From the NCBI GenBank assembly GCA_019633425.1, contig WSUB01000106.1, positions 1 through 64,000 on the forward strand: a stretch of DNA of 64,000 bases, written 5' to 3'. This DNA comes from Tulasnella sp. 424. Its lineage: Eukaryota; Basidiomycota; Agaricomycetes; Cantharellales; Tulasnellaceae. Below, in pieces: positions 11,975 to 22,807 of the stretch. Below the pieces are notes generated by a model. It saw only the letters and a program-made list of their open reading frames with translations. It was not told the DNA's origin and made no database searches. Position numbers and translations under genes: made by a program. Position 1 is the first letter of the stretch. Every line of letters starts with the position of its first letter.

Positions 11975-14900
11975 TCAAACATCTGCGTTTCTAAACTCCG
12001 GCGGCACATACTGCAAGCTTTTTGCGGGCACTTTTAGTAAAAGTCCCGAGCAATATGCGACAAACCCCACCTGAGAATGTCGAAAACATCCTGCTCGCTC
12101 TGTGCGAATATAGGCGAGGTATCGGTAAGGTGGCAGCTATTGGATCCGGGGCGAGTTTGGTCATCACTATTCGTTATCCACGCGAGTGGCAGTTGACCTA
12201 CATGCCGGTGCTGTCGAAGTGCAAGCCCCTAAAACAACCGAAGATTGTCCGCGGTCAGCTGCCAGAATCAACGCCAAACGCACTCGACGCACATCTGATT
12301 TGCCCATAACCTTAGGTCTCGTTCAAACTGGGTGGAGCCAGTCCTGCAAGTAATGGCGATGAGCGATCAAATTCAGATCACAAAATGGTGCCACCCACCA
12401 GCCGACCACAGCGGTCCAATAAGTCACTGGTGGGGCGAATACCAAATCTACCCTTCGATAGGTGGAAGTTTCGTCAAACGTTTCAAGGGGAACGTCCTGA
12501 ACATCGTCTGAAACCTCTTCTGATTTCATCACTTCGCCACTTTCGATTTTAATCGGTCTTGGTGGAGGGCGTGATGTATCCGGCGAAGCTTGGTGTGGTG
12601 GTGGGTCCTGATGCTCTGCTTGGACAAGAGTATCTGGGTCTGACGGCTCATCCTTCACGTTCGTCGTGACTCTCCGGGCCGGAAGTCGGAAAGCAGTAAG
12701 AGCTTTGTCCAGTGAATCAAAATTCAACTTTTTCTTGCTGCCACTGGGGGGATTTGCGCGACATGCTCCTGTCAGCTCTGAACAGTTGGGAGTTGGGTAA
12801 CTGACCCCCACACTCACAAATGACGGTTTCTGGCACCAGGATGCTCCGAACTGAAAGATGAATGATCTGCATTACAGCAAGATTGAGTCAGACAGAGAAG
12901 CAGACAATGTCGAATTGAAGACTTGCGGAAAACATCTGTCACTAAACCTTAACGTCCAAAATGAGAACTGGGGTCAGACATCGTGATGAATGGAGGCCTC
13001 AGTCTCCTCTATATTCACCCGCTTTTCGTAATCGTTCGGTAAGTCTCTGGCAGAGCCCCTTGAAAGTAGCGATATTGTGATGTGTTGCTATGATATCAAC
13101 GTCATTTGACACTGACTTCCCGCGGCGATAACTAGAATGAAGCCCATCGGATCAGTCCTAGTCGTTGACGACGAGCTGATAACTCAGGAGGGCGCGGGAC
13201 ATACCCGCCGCAGATTGTCCACTTGGCACCTGGAGCGATGGCTTGCAGGTGCTCGTCGACGACGCGAGCAATTTCCTCGACCTCGGCACGAGGTATCCTG
13301 CACTCAATAAAGTTGTGAATTACAATCTATCCTCTTTCTAGACTGCTCAGACACAGCACGAGAAATCGGCGGACATACCCTTTAGCGAAATCCTCTCTGT
13401 ATCCCAACGCTGCTCTGAGATTGATAGCGGCAGGTTGGTCGTCTGGAAGAGATTCCGCGTACGCCTCGAGCTGCGTGGGTGGAAGGACCGGAACGCCGTT
13501 AGTGCGGTACACATGGAATAAAGAAAAGACGATGAAACAGACGTCTTCGATGGTCGTTACGCCGAGATCATCATAATAGTAGCGCGCCGTCGTAGGACCG
13601 ATAGTATATATTGACGAGAACTGTGAGAGCGCCTGGAAACGGGGGTCTGCAGCAATACCACGTGCTTCGGCGATGCCACCGGTATTCAAGAACTCGTTAA
13701 TCTGAATCACCGCATATCACACATTGTTTGTGGCGTGGAATGGAGAGGCACACGATCAGGCCCAATGATGCAATTTCAGTCAGAAGCGATCAGCGGTACT
13801 TGCCATAGCTTCAATCTTGTCCCCAACTCCCAGTAAATGCTTGACCTGCTGACCGGATTTGATAACGCGCGGGTACGCTAAGTTTCGTAAAGATTGGAGC
13901 GGAACGGAGAAGACCCAGCCCAACTGAGATCAGAAGTCCAGGTCGTTTCAGACTTGTAGAGGCGAAACGAGGCAAACGTGCCTTTTAGAGCCTATTACCG
14001 CGCCGTGCCGTGCGAATAAGAGAATGTTAGACCAGCGATCATGAGAACTAACGGAAGTTTGAATAAGGAAAGTTCGAACTGGGGTAGGAAAGGGCTTTCC
14101 GATTGCTCAGAGGCATGCGACTCCAGGCCCCCGCAGACGAGTCGAGAACTCGACTTCCCGGAAAACAGGAGACTTACGGAGATTGCACGCGAGTAGGACA
14201 GTGCACTTCGGGAGTTCCCATCTAAATGCCTTGACCATTTGATGATCCCAATTTCCTGAAGCAGCGCTTGATTCGGGCAAACGAGGGGCGACAAACGTTG
14301 ACATGCAAATCGGGAATTATCTGATGTCGTCCGAACGCCGAAGTTCCTGGGTTTGGGTGACTTGCTAAGTGATGTTTGAGAATGGGGTTCGAGGTTAAAG
14401 GTAGTCGGCGCAAACGGTTCTTTGGAAACGGGGTCTAATCCGCCACTGGAAGGGGTCGAAGGACCTTCGGATTGCAATCCTTCGCTTCGGGACTGAGGTA
14501 TTCCATTGTCTAACGACAGTTGAATAGATTCAATTGATGACCCGTCGCTTTGTCCGTGCGTTCGCGACTTGAGTGCGTAGTACTGTTCGAAAGGAAGGAC
14601 CGTCTGCTTGGTGACCGAGTCGGACAGCCACTGAGGCATCACAATCTGTTTGCCGCGCTAAACATGCATAACAAGTTCGGCCGAAGAAGATGAATTAATA
14701 CTGGTTCGATCGTATTAGAGTCAGGACCGCAATTAGACGAGACGGGGATATCAAGCTTGTCTCCAGGTCAATTGCCGATGATCGGGAGGAGGGCATAGCG
14801 ATCACCCAAAGTTCCGGCTCCTGAGCCGCACCTCCGTGTCGGAAAGATATCCGGCACTATGGTCCGTCTCATCGTCGGGAGAGTCGTCTCGACCCTCTCC

Positions 14901-15184
14901 ATAATGCCTCCCGATGTGGTGGAACTCGGTCAAGGCTAAATGAGAGACAAATTGAAGGTCTCTAGGCCGACGAGAATATTACTTACAGATATTGCCTCGT
15001 CCACGTTCAGGTGGCGCTGCAGTCTCTGACGAGCCCCGATTGCGGTTATGATGATGTCTGCCTGGTCAATATCGGTACTGGTTTTGGCCCCATGACCCTC
15101 GGCCAGAGCATCGAGACGTGCGACTTCTTCTGGGGTAAGCTTGGACTGTACGATTGAAATTTTGTATGGTGATAGTAGACCCAT
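11975..15184 (-). CDS. POL4: Family X DNA polymerase (Pol lambda/Pol IV-like) with BRCT domain
   Basis: Gap-filling polymerase of base-excision repair and non-homologous end joining. A BRCT-like start (KISIVQSKLTPEEVARLDAL, ADIIITAIG, then VMPQWLSDSV around 14.64 kb) is followed by a Ser/Pro linker. The 8-kDa domain shows QRLSPLVCPNQ and SALSYSRAIS, and a helix-hairpin-helix GQQVKHLLGVGDKIEAMA. The fingers have SIYTIGPTTARYYYDDLG. The palm, after splicing, reads ICGGYRRGKSVSNDVDII, with two catalytic Asp; the third is in RRVDLVFAPP. Then comes YWTAVVGW-TGSTQFERDLR. The tail uses very small exons: 12293-12343, a 27-nt exon 12202-12228 (GLHFDSTG), 12071-12136 (SEQDVFDIL) and 11975-12017 (YVPPEFRNADV, stop). 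No ATG lies at the open 5' end except the one at 15184; a start in a further upstream exon (e.g. ATG at 15366) is possible. Confidence 0.88.
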
Positions 15185-15745
15185 GTGGCTAAACAGAGAG
15201 GGACATTCGTACAGCGTTGACGGTTTCTTGATCGAGGGATGGTGAACTCCACCCTGGTTAGAAAGCAAATGTGCCTCGATCGACGTCGAAGGTCGCACGG
15301 TTCCTCTAAATGGATCGGTGCTTGTTCTGCACGATCATTCGTCAAACGAACCGTCAATATCGCCATTTCTCTAGTTCCGCATAATCGTCAACTAGTCTAT
15401 TGCTCCCGTTTTCAATTTCCAGTAACTCTGCGAAAAAATGTTCCGGTTCTAGGTCCAGAGAGAGTTTCTTTAGCACGCGATGCTCTCCGCAAAAAAATAC
15501 CGGTCGACTTCGCAAAGACGATCAATGCTTTGCAGGGATATGTGAGTATCGTTTCACAAATCTCGAAAGGATACGATCGAGACATACTTCAAAAATCATC
15601 TGAAACAATGTCGATGACCAGGGAAACTCGGTGCAACCTCCATAATTCGTCCGATGTGAGTACGTGTCAAATCCCCGTCTCGTGCCTGACCTCACTTTGT
15701 CGCTCTGACTCTCCTCAGCTCTCGCCCAACCAGCATTAATCAGCC
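15185..15745. promoter_or_regulatory. Divergent promoter region between POL4 and TRP1
   Basis: About 560 nt separate the two divergent starts, though some of this may be POL4 exon 1. Pyrimidine-rich CTCAGCTCTCGCCCAACC just before the TRP1 ATG is a plausible leader. No TATA box or recognisable GCN4-type TGACTC site was identified with confidence. Confidence 0.4.
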
Positions 15746-18289
15746 ATGCCAGTGACAATCCCTCAAGACGGTCGGCCGCAGACCCTTCTCATCGATAACT
15801 TCGACTCCTTCACCTGGAACCTGTACCAATATCTTTGCATATTGGGAGCCAGCGTCACCGTCATTCGGAACAACGAGATCACGCCAGAGGATTTCCCCAA
15901 CCTCCCAATCGCCAACCTCATCATATCACCTGGCCCAGGACACCCCCAAACAGACTCAGGCGTCTCAAGAGATGCGATTCGGTACTTTGCTGGCAAGATT
16001 CCTGTCCTTGGAGTTTGCATGGGCCTCGAATGCCTAGTGGACGCGTACGGCGGGACCATCGCGTACGCGGGAGAGATCATGCACGGAAAGACAAGCAAAG
16101 TGCGACATGACGGAAAAGGAATTTTTATCGATATTCCCCAAGGAATCCCTTCCACTCGTTACCACTCCCTCTCTGCCGCGGTCACCACCCTTCCTCCGAA
16201 CCTCGCAATCACTGCAACAACAGAAGAAAGCGGCGTCATTATGGCGGTTAGACATCGACAATATACCGTCGAGGCGGTACAATATCACCCTGAAAGCATC
16301 ATGTCCGACAAGGGTTCTGCCATCCTAAAGAACTTCCTCGACCTTAAAGGCGGAACCTGGGAGGAGAACCTGCAATCTCGGGTATTGGACCCTCAGATCC
16401 CCCCGTTCGAGATCAAGCCCACGACGCCGGCAACGACCAAAAAGGGAATTCCAAGTATACTCGAAAAGATCCATGCTCAGAGGTTGAAGGACGTACAGGC
16501 AGCTAAGGAAACTCCGGGAACGACTCCATCAGACCTTGCCACCCTCCTCTCTCTCCACCTCGCGCCTCCTCAAATCCCCCTAGTATCAAGGATACGAGGC
16601 CGCAAACCCGCCCTAATGGCCGAAATCAAGCGCGCATCTCCGTCAAAGGGCCCAATCGCCATGAACACGAACGCAGCAGAACAGGCCTTAACATACGCCT
16701 TGGGAGGAGCGTCCGTAATATCCGTCCTAACCGAGCCAACTTGGTTCAAGGGGTCCTTACTCGACATGCGCGTGGTGCGACAAGCCATCGACTCCCTACC
16801 TGACCGCCCAGCCGTTCTGCGGAAAGACTTTATCATCGACGAATACCAAATCTCGGAAGCTCGGTTATACGGGGCGGACACCATCCTGCTCATCGTGGCC
16901 ATCCTCCCTAAGCAGCGGTTGAAACAGCTGTACGATTATGCTGTCAGCATGGGTATGGAACCCCTCGTCGAAGTCAACAACGCTGCGGAGATGGAGCTTG
17001 CGTTGGAAGTCGGCTCAAAGGTCATCGGAGTTAACAACCGAAATCTCCATGACTTTGAGGTGGACATGGGCACGACCACGAGGCTGGCAGACATGTGCAA
17101 GGAACGTGACGTCATTCTCTGCGCCCTGAGTGGAATCTCCGGTCCAGAGGATGTGCGAAAATACGTTGAACAAGGCGTCGGTGCGGTCCTGGTCGGGGAG
17201 TCGCTCATGCGTGCCGCCGATCCAAAGGCGTTCATCGCAAAGCTGCTCGACATGCCGCCGGCGGAAGCGGACCAGGCCTATCGAGGCCCTCTGGTGAAGA
17301 TCTGTGGCATTAGGAACAAGAATACGGCGTTAGCAGCAGCGGAAGCAGGTGCAGACATGATTGGCTTGCTCTTTGTCTCGAAATCCAAACGCAAGGTTGA
17401 GCTCGAAGCCGCGAGGGAGATATCTCTGGCCGTCCGTGCGAGTCGGCAGGGTTCAAAAGCGGAAAACAGCGTGGCGACCCCGCAATCGAACTCTACCTCC
17501 AAGACCTGGTTCACATCTGCGGCGTTATCCTTCCCAGCAGCCCGTCCTCTCGTCGTTGGAGTCTTCCAGGACCAGCCTCTAGAGGAAATCGTCCGTACCG
17601 TCGAATACGCCCAGCTCGACCTCGTTCAGTTACATGGAAACGAACCCATCCAGTGGTCACAACATATTCCGGTCCCAGTAGTCAAAGTTTTCCACCTCCC
17701 TCCAAGATCCGAAGCTACGGCTGCCATCGACCCCCGCCTTTCGCTCGAACTATCGGAACTCGGTCGACCAGGGTACCACAAGTACATCCTACTGGACTCC
17801 ATTCGACCAGGGTCTAACCTTTCGGGTGGATCAGGTGTGGCTGCAGACTGGGAGCTAGCAAGAAGCTTAGTTGATGCAGGAGAGGTGGCTGGATTGGTCT
17901 CGCCATCAAAGCAAACAGGCAACGCAGCTGCAGCTGCCAGTGTAGTCGAAGCTGTCGCCCATACTGGATCTGCTAAGCCGGAGATTGAAGCTTTCAAAGA
18001 TCCTTTGGCTCCGCTGAAGGATGGAGGTGAGGAGCAGCAGCACGAACCTTCTCCGAGAGTAACCGGCGTTCCGGAGAGTTCACCGGCCCCGAAGGAGAAG
18101 GCCTCAGAAACCGGGAGGTTGCCGGTGATACTAGCTGGTGGTCTTACAGTTGAGAATATAAAAGAGGCAGTAGGACTAGTCCGACCTTGGGCGGTAGACG
18201 TTAGCGGCGGTGTTGAGGCAGAGGGGTCGGTCGAGAAGGACGAGGGCAAGATTAAAGCGTTCATTCAGGCGGCTAAAAGTGGCTGGTAG
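15746..18289 (+). CDS. TRP1: Trifunctional tryptophan biosynthesis protein (TrpG-TrpC-TrpF)
   Basis: Single uninterrupted 847-codon frame. Residues about 10-205 are the glutamine amidotransferase subunit of anthranilate synthase (LLIDNFDSFTWNLYQYL, ISPGPGHP, nucleophile Cys in GVCMGLEC, YHPESI). Residues about 235-500 are indole-3-glycerol-phosphate synthase (EIKRASPSKGPI, VLRKDFIIDEYQI, GVNNRNL, SGISGPEDV, AVLVGESLMRA). Residues about 512-847 are phosphoribosylanthranilate isomerase (VKICGIRN, GADMIGLLF, VQLHGNE, PVILAGGL, WAVDVSGGVE). The domain order is the usual one in filamentous fungi. Two low-complexity insertions lie in the isomerase, a short one near residue 570 and one of about 80 residues (K/E/P/A-rich) just before PVILAGGL. 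The partner TrpE subunit is not in the window. Confidence 0.98.
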   Translation: MPVTIPQDGRPQTLLIDNFDSFTWNLYQYLCILGASVTVIRNNEITPEDFPNLPIANLIISPGPGHPQTDSGVSRDAIRYFAGKIPVLGVCMGLECLVDAYGGTIAYAGEIMHGKTSKVRHDGKGIFIDIPQGIPSTRYHSLSAAVTTLPPNLAITATTEESGVIMAVRHRQYTVEAVQYHPESIMSDKGSAILKNFLDLKGGTWEENLQSRVLDPQIPPFEIKPTTPATTKKGIPSILEKIHAQRLKDVQAAKETPGTTPSDLATLLSLHLAPPQIPLVSRIRGRKPALMAEIKRASPSKGPIAMNTNAAEQALTYALGGASVISVLTEPTWFKGSLLDMRVVRQAIDSLPDRPAVLRKDFIIDEYQISEARLYGADTILLIVAILPKQRLKQLYDYAVSMGMEPLVEVNNAAEMELALEVGSKVIGVNNRNLHDFEVDMGTTTRLADMCKERDVILCALSGISGPEDVRKYVEQGVGAVLVGESLMRAADPKAFIAKLLDMPPAEADQAYRGPLVKICGIRNKNTALAAAEAGADMIGLLFVSKSKRKVELEAAREISLAVRASRQGSKAENSVATPQSNSTSKTWFTSAALSFPAARPLVVGVFQDQPLEEIVRTVEYAQLDLVQLHGNEPIQWSQHIPVPVVKVFHLPPRSEATAAIDPRLSLELSELGRPGYHKYILLDSIRPGSNLSGGSGVAADWELARSLVDAGEVAGLVSPSKQTGNAAAAASVVEAVAHTGSAKPEIEAFKDPLAPLKDGGEEQQHEPSPRVTGVPESSPAPKEKASETGRLPVILAGGLTVENIKEAVGLVRPWAVDVSGGVEAEGSVEKDEGKIKAFIQAAKSGW

Positions 18290-18305
18290 TGTTGTACAAA
18301 ACGGA

Positions 18306-18330
18306 AACTTTTTATTTTGAAATAAAAGCT
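18306..18330 (+). terminator. A/T-rich 3' end signal of TRP1
   Basis: TTTTTATTTT followed by GAAATAAAAGC about 30 nt after the TRP1 stop; AATAAA is the classic polyadenylation hexamer. Confidence 0.5.
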
Positions 18331-18379
18331 TAGAATAGGTATTGCGTTCGGCAAGTTACTGCGCATCGAGGCTCGGCGC

Positions 18380-18946
18380 TCAAACTTTGGGGCGTCCCGC
18401 TCTAGTTGTGGCTGAGAATAGCGCCACCGCACTCATTCCGAGAACCCACACCCACCGCATTGAAGACCCCCCATCATTAGTAGGAATTATTCTCGTGCGT
18501 AAATCCTCCGAGCCCATATAGAGCCAGCATCGGGATACACAGGTCCAATATTCGAAATGGCTTCCGTGGTGTTGGGGGATGGGAAAGACCAATCGAAAGC
18601 TGTAGCGAGCGTACACTTGTGAGACGATATCGTCGCTTGAAAGTTAGCCGCTTTGCCATCTATTCGTCGTTTCACACAGCTTCGAAGGATTTTGCATTAC
18701 ACGCATGACGCGTGGTTTGTCTCGCGGTCGCAATCTCTCGGAGCTATCCCCAGCTTATGGGTAGGCAAGTGGAGTTGAAAGCGATATTTCCCCAGACCAA
18801 CGGCTCGAGCTTATAACAGCAAGGTAGTCTGGGGATAGATAAAGGAAAGCGTGGCCAATTAAGGTTCCTTCCGAGGTCGCGTAAGGTGCTTTGTAGATAA
18901 CTCTGCTTCGAAAGATAAGGACTGCAGGAGCAGGGTAAAGCTCCAA
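18380..18946 (-). CDS. Possible small hypothetical protein with C-terminal hydrophobic segment
   Basis: Weak model. A protein-like frame reads APAVLIFRSRVIYKAPYATS around 18.9 kb, another TLATAFDWSFPSPNTTEAIS around 18.6 kb, and a last exon could end with MRWVWVLGMSAVALFSATTR and a stop at 18380. The final segment is one hydrophobic helix. Splice joins are not settled and no family is recognised. It would be convergent with TRP1, with only 90 nt between the stops. Confidence 0.25.
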
Positions 18947-19489
18947 GTAGCGCGCGTCGCTATGTATCGAATGTTTTATATATTCACAGCACAGCAGAGT
19001 AGGTGGAGCGACTATATTATTACAAGGAACGATCGTGTGATTGGGATTGGCCTAGAACGGGTACGGGGGATCGTCCACCAAAAAACCCGATTGAGGGTAG
19101 CGGGCCCAGACGCAGTTGGGGTGTAGCCTGGACCGAGTTGGGGTGTCGGGAAAAGTCGTGCATGCCTTCATATGCGCTCGTCGTAGGTAATGAACGAATG
19201 AAAACCAACCCGAAGGCGGGGTTACAAAGGCCTGCTGTCCCGCTCCCGTGGACCTCGGAGCTTGCTGTAGCGAGCACAGGGAACGTGGAGGGACACTCCA
19301 TTAACCACCGACGATCAGGTTCGCGACGGTCCAGAGCGCGTCGTCGGTTAAAAAGAGTTAATAAAAGGCGGGAAAGCCGCAGCAGTGAGGCCGACTGTTG
19401 ATGTAATACCGCCGGATTCCGAGAGCTCGAAGAGCGAAACAACCTCTGATATCCGAAAGTGAGGTCTGACCGGTGAGTTTCAGACACGT
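18947..19489. other. Intergenic, nothing recognised
   Basis: Mixed-frame sequence without a coherent coding region or repeat that I can see. Confidence 0.35.
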
Positions 19490-20150
19490 TTCATGGCATT
19501 TGACGTAGATGTAAGAATGGCTCGGGCTTTCGCGGACGTCTTCGACCCGTGCGTGACATTGTCCTAGACGCTTCGAAAACAGGTTTGGAGACCGCCCAAT
19601 TGATGGAACAAGACGTAAGAAAGCCCCATGAATAGAAACCGGGTTCTAAGAGCAAAGGAAATTCTGATGATGACGAAGCCAGCCACCAGTGGTGCCAGGA
19701 CCCCCTTGCAAGTGATATGCCATCAGAGCAAGTGGTGCGCGGTGGAGAGAGAGGTTGAGGGATTAGGTGCGGGGATAAAGTTCTGGCAGCAGGAACAACT
19801 GAGCCGGATGAACCGAGTCGAAGAGTTATCGGTAGCTCTGAGATATCTCCTCGCAATGTCATTGGCACTGACGAGCACAGCGGCAAAGGGGAGAGAACGA
19901 AAAGGCCTCCTATCCTTCCGCAGGTGAACGTCGTATGGCCCACAGGTGCGGCCGCGCGGCGAGTCCAGACTAACGTCGCTGGGTAGCCCTGAGAACCCTT
20001 CCGCTTCTCGCTCGAACCGCCACTCTTCCTTTTACGTCTACGCTGGTGAAGAGTCGTCGATGACATCCCAGCACAGGCGACGATGGGCCAATGGGGGGGT
20101 TGGAAAGTAACCGTCCCCATAGAAGGTCTGGACGTGTGTCCGTGCAGCAT
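19490..20150 (-). CDS. Possible multi-helix membrane protein (uncertain model)
   Basis: On the minus strand one frame reads RPFRSLPFAAVLVSANDIAR and, past an apparent intron ending in ..CACTTGCAAG, VLAPLVAGFVIIRISFALRT followed by FLFMGLSYVLFHQLGG. These are strongly hydrophobic, evenly spaced and typical of a polytopic membrane protein. An overlapping frame stays open for 219 codons but has the composition of a shadow frame. No family is recognised, and the 5' and 3' exons are not resolved. A decayed gene is equally possible. Confidence 0.25.
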
Positions 20151-20480
20151 GCAGTCCGCACCTCACAGAAAATTCAGCCACCCGCAAGACGTCCCTTTCC
20201 AGCAAGGCTTTTTAATGTCAGCTCTCTGCCAGGAAAACCGAAACTGCCAACTTTGTCCCCTCAAGGACTCACTGCGTCGCTGTCGTTCTGTTCTACTCCA
20301 TTCGTCGCGATCTCCCGTGTCGACTCGGCTCATCAATAGCCTCTCAGCAGCTCTACCACCTTGCACAACTCTAATCCGCTCCAACAACGCACTAGGCCTT
20401 TCCCACCTTTGACTTGTATCGCCTTCCTTACTCGTAATCGCTTCTCGTTTACGCTTCGGCCAAAAATTCCGTCGAGCCAA

Positions 20481-21831
20481 ATGTTCGGTGACGTGAGTTG
20501 TGTTCCGTTGTTCTTTGCTTTCCCTCGAACTTTTGTGCCGCTCATGTGGAACTAAACTCGCTTTCGCCTCATTCCTCTTTCAGTCTATTCTCCACCCAAA
20601 GTACTACTTATACTGCTCCCAATCTCAACCTTCGACCTCATCATCTGCTCCCTCTTCACCCGCTTCTTCCTCATCCGCACTCGCTTCCGCCTCCTCCTCC
20701 TCTTCCCCTTCCTACGCTTCCCTCATGCTCGTCGCCTACCCCCAACAGCAGACCGGTGTCTACGTTGCGGCTCAACAGCCCACGTACTACTATGCTCAAC
20801 CCACTGCTGGTCAGTGGACTTCCGTCCCAACCGTCGCCCAGGCTGGCGGCGTCTCCAACGGCGCCTATGTCGTCCAAACCCAACAAATCCGCACCCAGGC
20901 TCCCACCTCCGCCCAACCCACCTCCTACATCGCCGTCCCTCAAGCCCAACAACAGCGAGTAGTCACTACGTCCTCCGGTGCCATGGTCGCAACCCGAGTC
21001 GCTCAACCTCAGGGACAGGTCTATGCTCAGGCACCTCAGCAGATGTACCGTTCTTCCCAAGGCCCACCGACCATCGCCGTCCCCACAGTACGACCCATGC
21101 TTCAGCGAAAACAGTCGTCGGCTTCAATGCACGGACGTAGGGACTCCTTCGACTCTCAGGATTCCCGCAGTGGCATGTACATCACCGACAGGGAAGAATA
21201 CAACCGCGCCCCTTCCCCAGTCCTTTCCGAAGCCACCAGCAGCTCTAGCGGCAGCTCCTCCTCCTCCTCCTCCTCTCATCTCAACCTCTCCCGTTCCGCC
21301 CTCAACCACTACACCGCCCCACAAAAGACCCGTCCACGGCGGGAAAGCATCATCCGACGAAGTTCTTACGACCTGCCTGGACCCATGACCTCCCGACCTC
21401 AAATGGCGCTCCCCGCTCCTGGACCCCAGCAGGCCATGATTCAGGTTCATCCGCAACCCACTCGCTCGGCAACATACCCCCCACCTTCTGGAATGGCCCC
21501 CGCCCAACCCGCTTTCGTCCGCACCACTGACCTCTCTGGACGTCCAGTATCGTTCCATGAGGACCAGAACCAGGTCTATTCGTCCTACGAGCTCTACAAC
21601 AACAATCAACAACAACAACGCGGCTCACCATCTTCCTCCCGCCCACCCACTATCAAGTCAGCACTCGTTCGTCGTGCTTCTTCCCGAAGCCTTGGCGGTG
21701 GAGGCGAACTCTCCGCTAGCGCGTACGGCTCGGGTTTTGGCATGGGAGCGCCGGGTCCGGGGATGGGGCTCATGGGAGGTGGATACGATAACAGAGACGA
21801 TAATCGCCGGTGGTGGAAAGGTTCACGATAA
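20481..21831 (+). CDS. Low-complexity Q/S/P-rich hypothetical protein
   Basis: Two-exon model. The first coding exon (20481-20492) is only four codons, MFGD, followed by a GTGAGT donor. A 91-nt intron ends CTCTTTCAG, and exon 2 begins at 20584 with SILHPKYYLYCSQSQPSTSS. The protein (about 420 residues) is almost wholly disordered: Ser runs, PQQQTGVYVAAQQPTYYYAQ, a 13-residue stretch of Ser and Gly near 21.26 kb, scattered RRxS sites (RRESIIRRSSYD, VRRASSRS) that resemble basophilic-kinase targets, and a Gly/Met tail ending RRWWKGSR. Codon-level consistency over 1.2 kb argues for a real gene. No domain is recognised; a regulatory or RNA-associated role would be a guess. Confidence 0.7.
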
Positions 21832-22807
21832 GGGAGCCAGCCGAGCATCCGCTTCGAATGGCATAGCTCCGAGCTTAGTGCTTTCGATGCTCGTAGCAGT
21901 CATTATTGGATATGCTCTTCTGGCCATTGCAACTCTCCGTCTCGTCTTAGGTTTTGCTTTCGGTCCGGAACCTTCTTTCTCTTTTTGTTTTTTCCTCACT
22001 TGGACTCGGTTCACCACCTTTTACCCCCCCTCCCTTCACTTCACTTAGGCTTCGCATCTGGTCCATGGCCAGACCGAAATCCTCCCTTCCATCACTTCAG
22101 CCATCCACCAACATTCACTTTGTGACTCTGTGTGTATAAATTTAGTAGTTATCATTTTTTTTTACTTGCTTTCTGGTCTCAAGTTGTCGTCTTCATTTCC
22201 CTGTATTACCAGACTTGTAGTCGGTGGGGCATTTCAAACACAGCATAACTTATATGCATTACCCACATCTGTTGTTCTGTCCTATGCCCAATGCATCTGT
22301 CGGTTTTTTTGTTCTCAGTGAAATGAGCCTCTGCCAGTGTGTCGGAATTACTTATCGCATATCTCGCGCACGTCGGCCCCGTCTGTCCCGTCCATAGGCT
22401 TATGCTTTATGCGACCCTGAGAGACTGATAATGCGAGCCCAAGATCCAGAGGCGCAGATCTAGTACAGGAGACGATTAGCACTTAGACGGTGCAGCGAAT
22501 GGGGATCGGGAGTACACAAAGATAGCTGATAACCCGCGTGGTAAACAGCGGATTTAACCGCAAGTGCAAAGGAAGACCACATGCTCAAGCGCTGACATCC
22601 CATATCAAAGAACCACATTTGATCAATATACGCTATTTACAAATATAATACAGAGTTTGCAGTTGCGCCCAGCGAACAGAAAGAACAAAATAGAAAGAAC
22701 CTTACAAGCTACAGCATTCGTCGTCGTCGTCATCATCATCATATCACCCTCCATACTACCCTTATCAACGTTTCAAAGGGAGAGAAAAAAAGAAAAACAA
22801 GCTACTT
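21832..22807. other. Intergenic between convergent genes
   Basis: Holds the 3' regions of the Q/S/P-rich gene and the MATH-BTB gene. T-rich stretches near 22.16 and 22.30 kb and a run of GTC/ATC repeats near 22.72-22.74 kb are visible. No gene seen. Confidence 0.45.

Noticed and set aside
15763..18264. Several long antisense frames opposite TRP1
   Set aside because: Mirror frames of a strongly coding, codon-biased gene.
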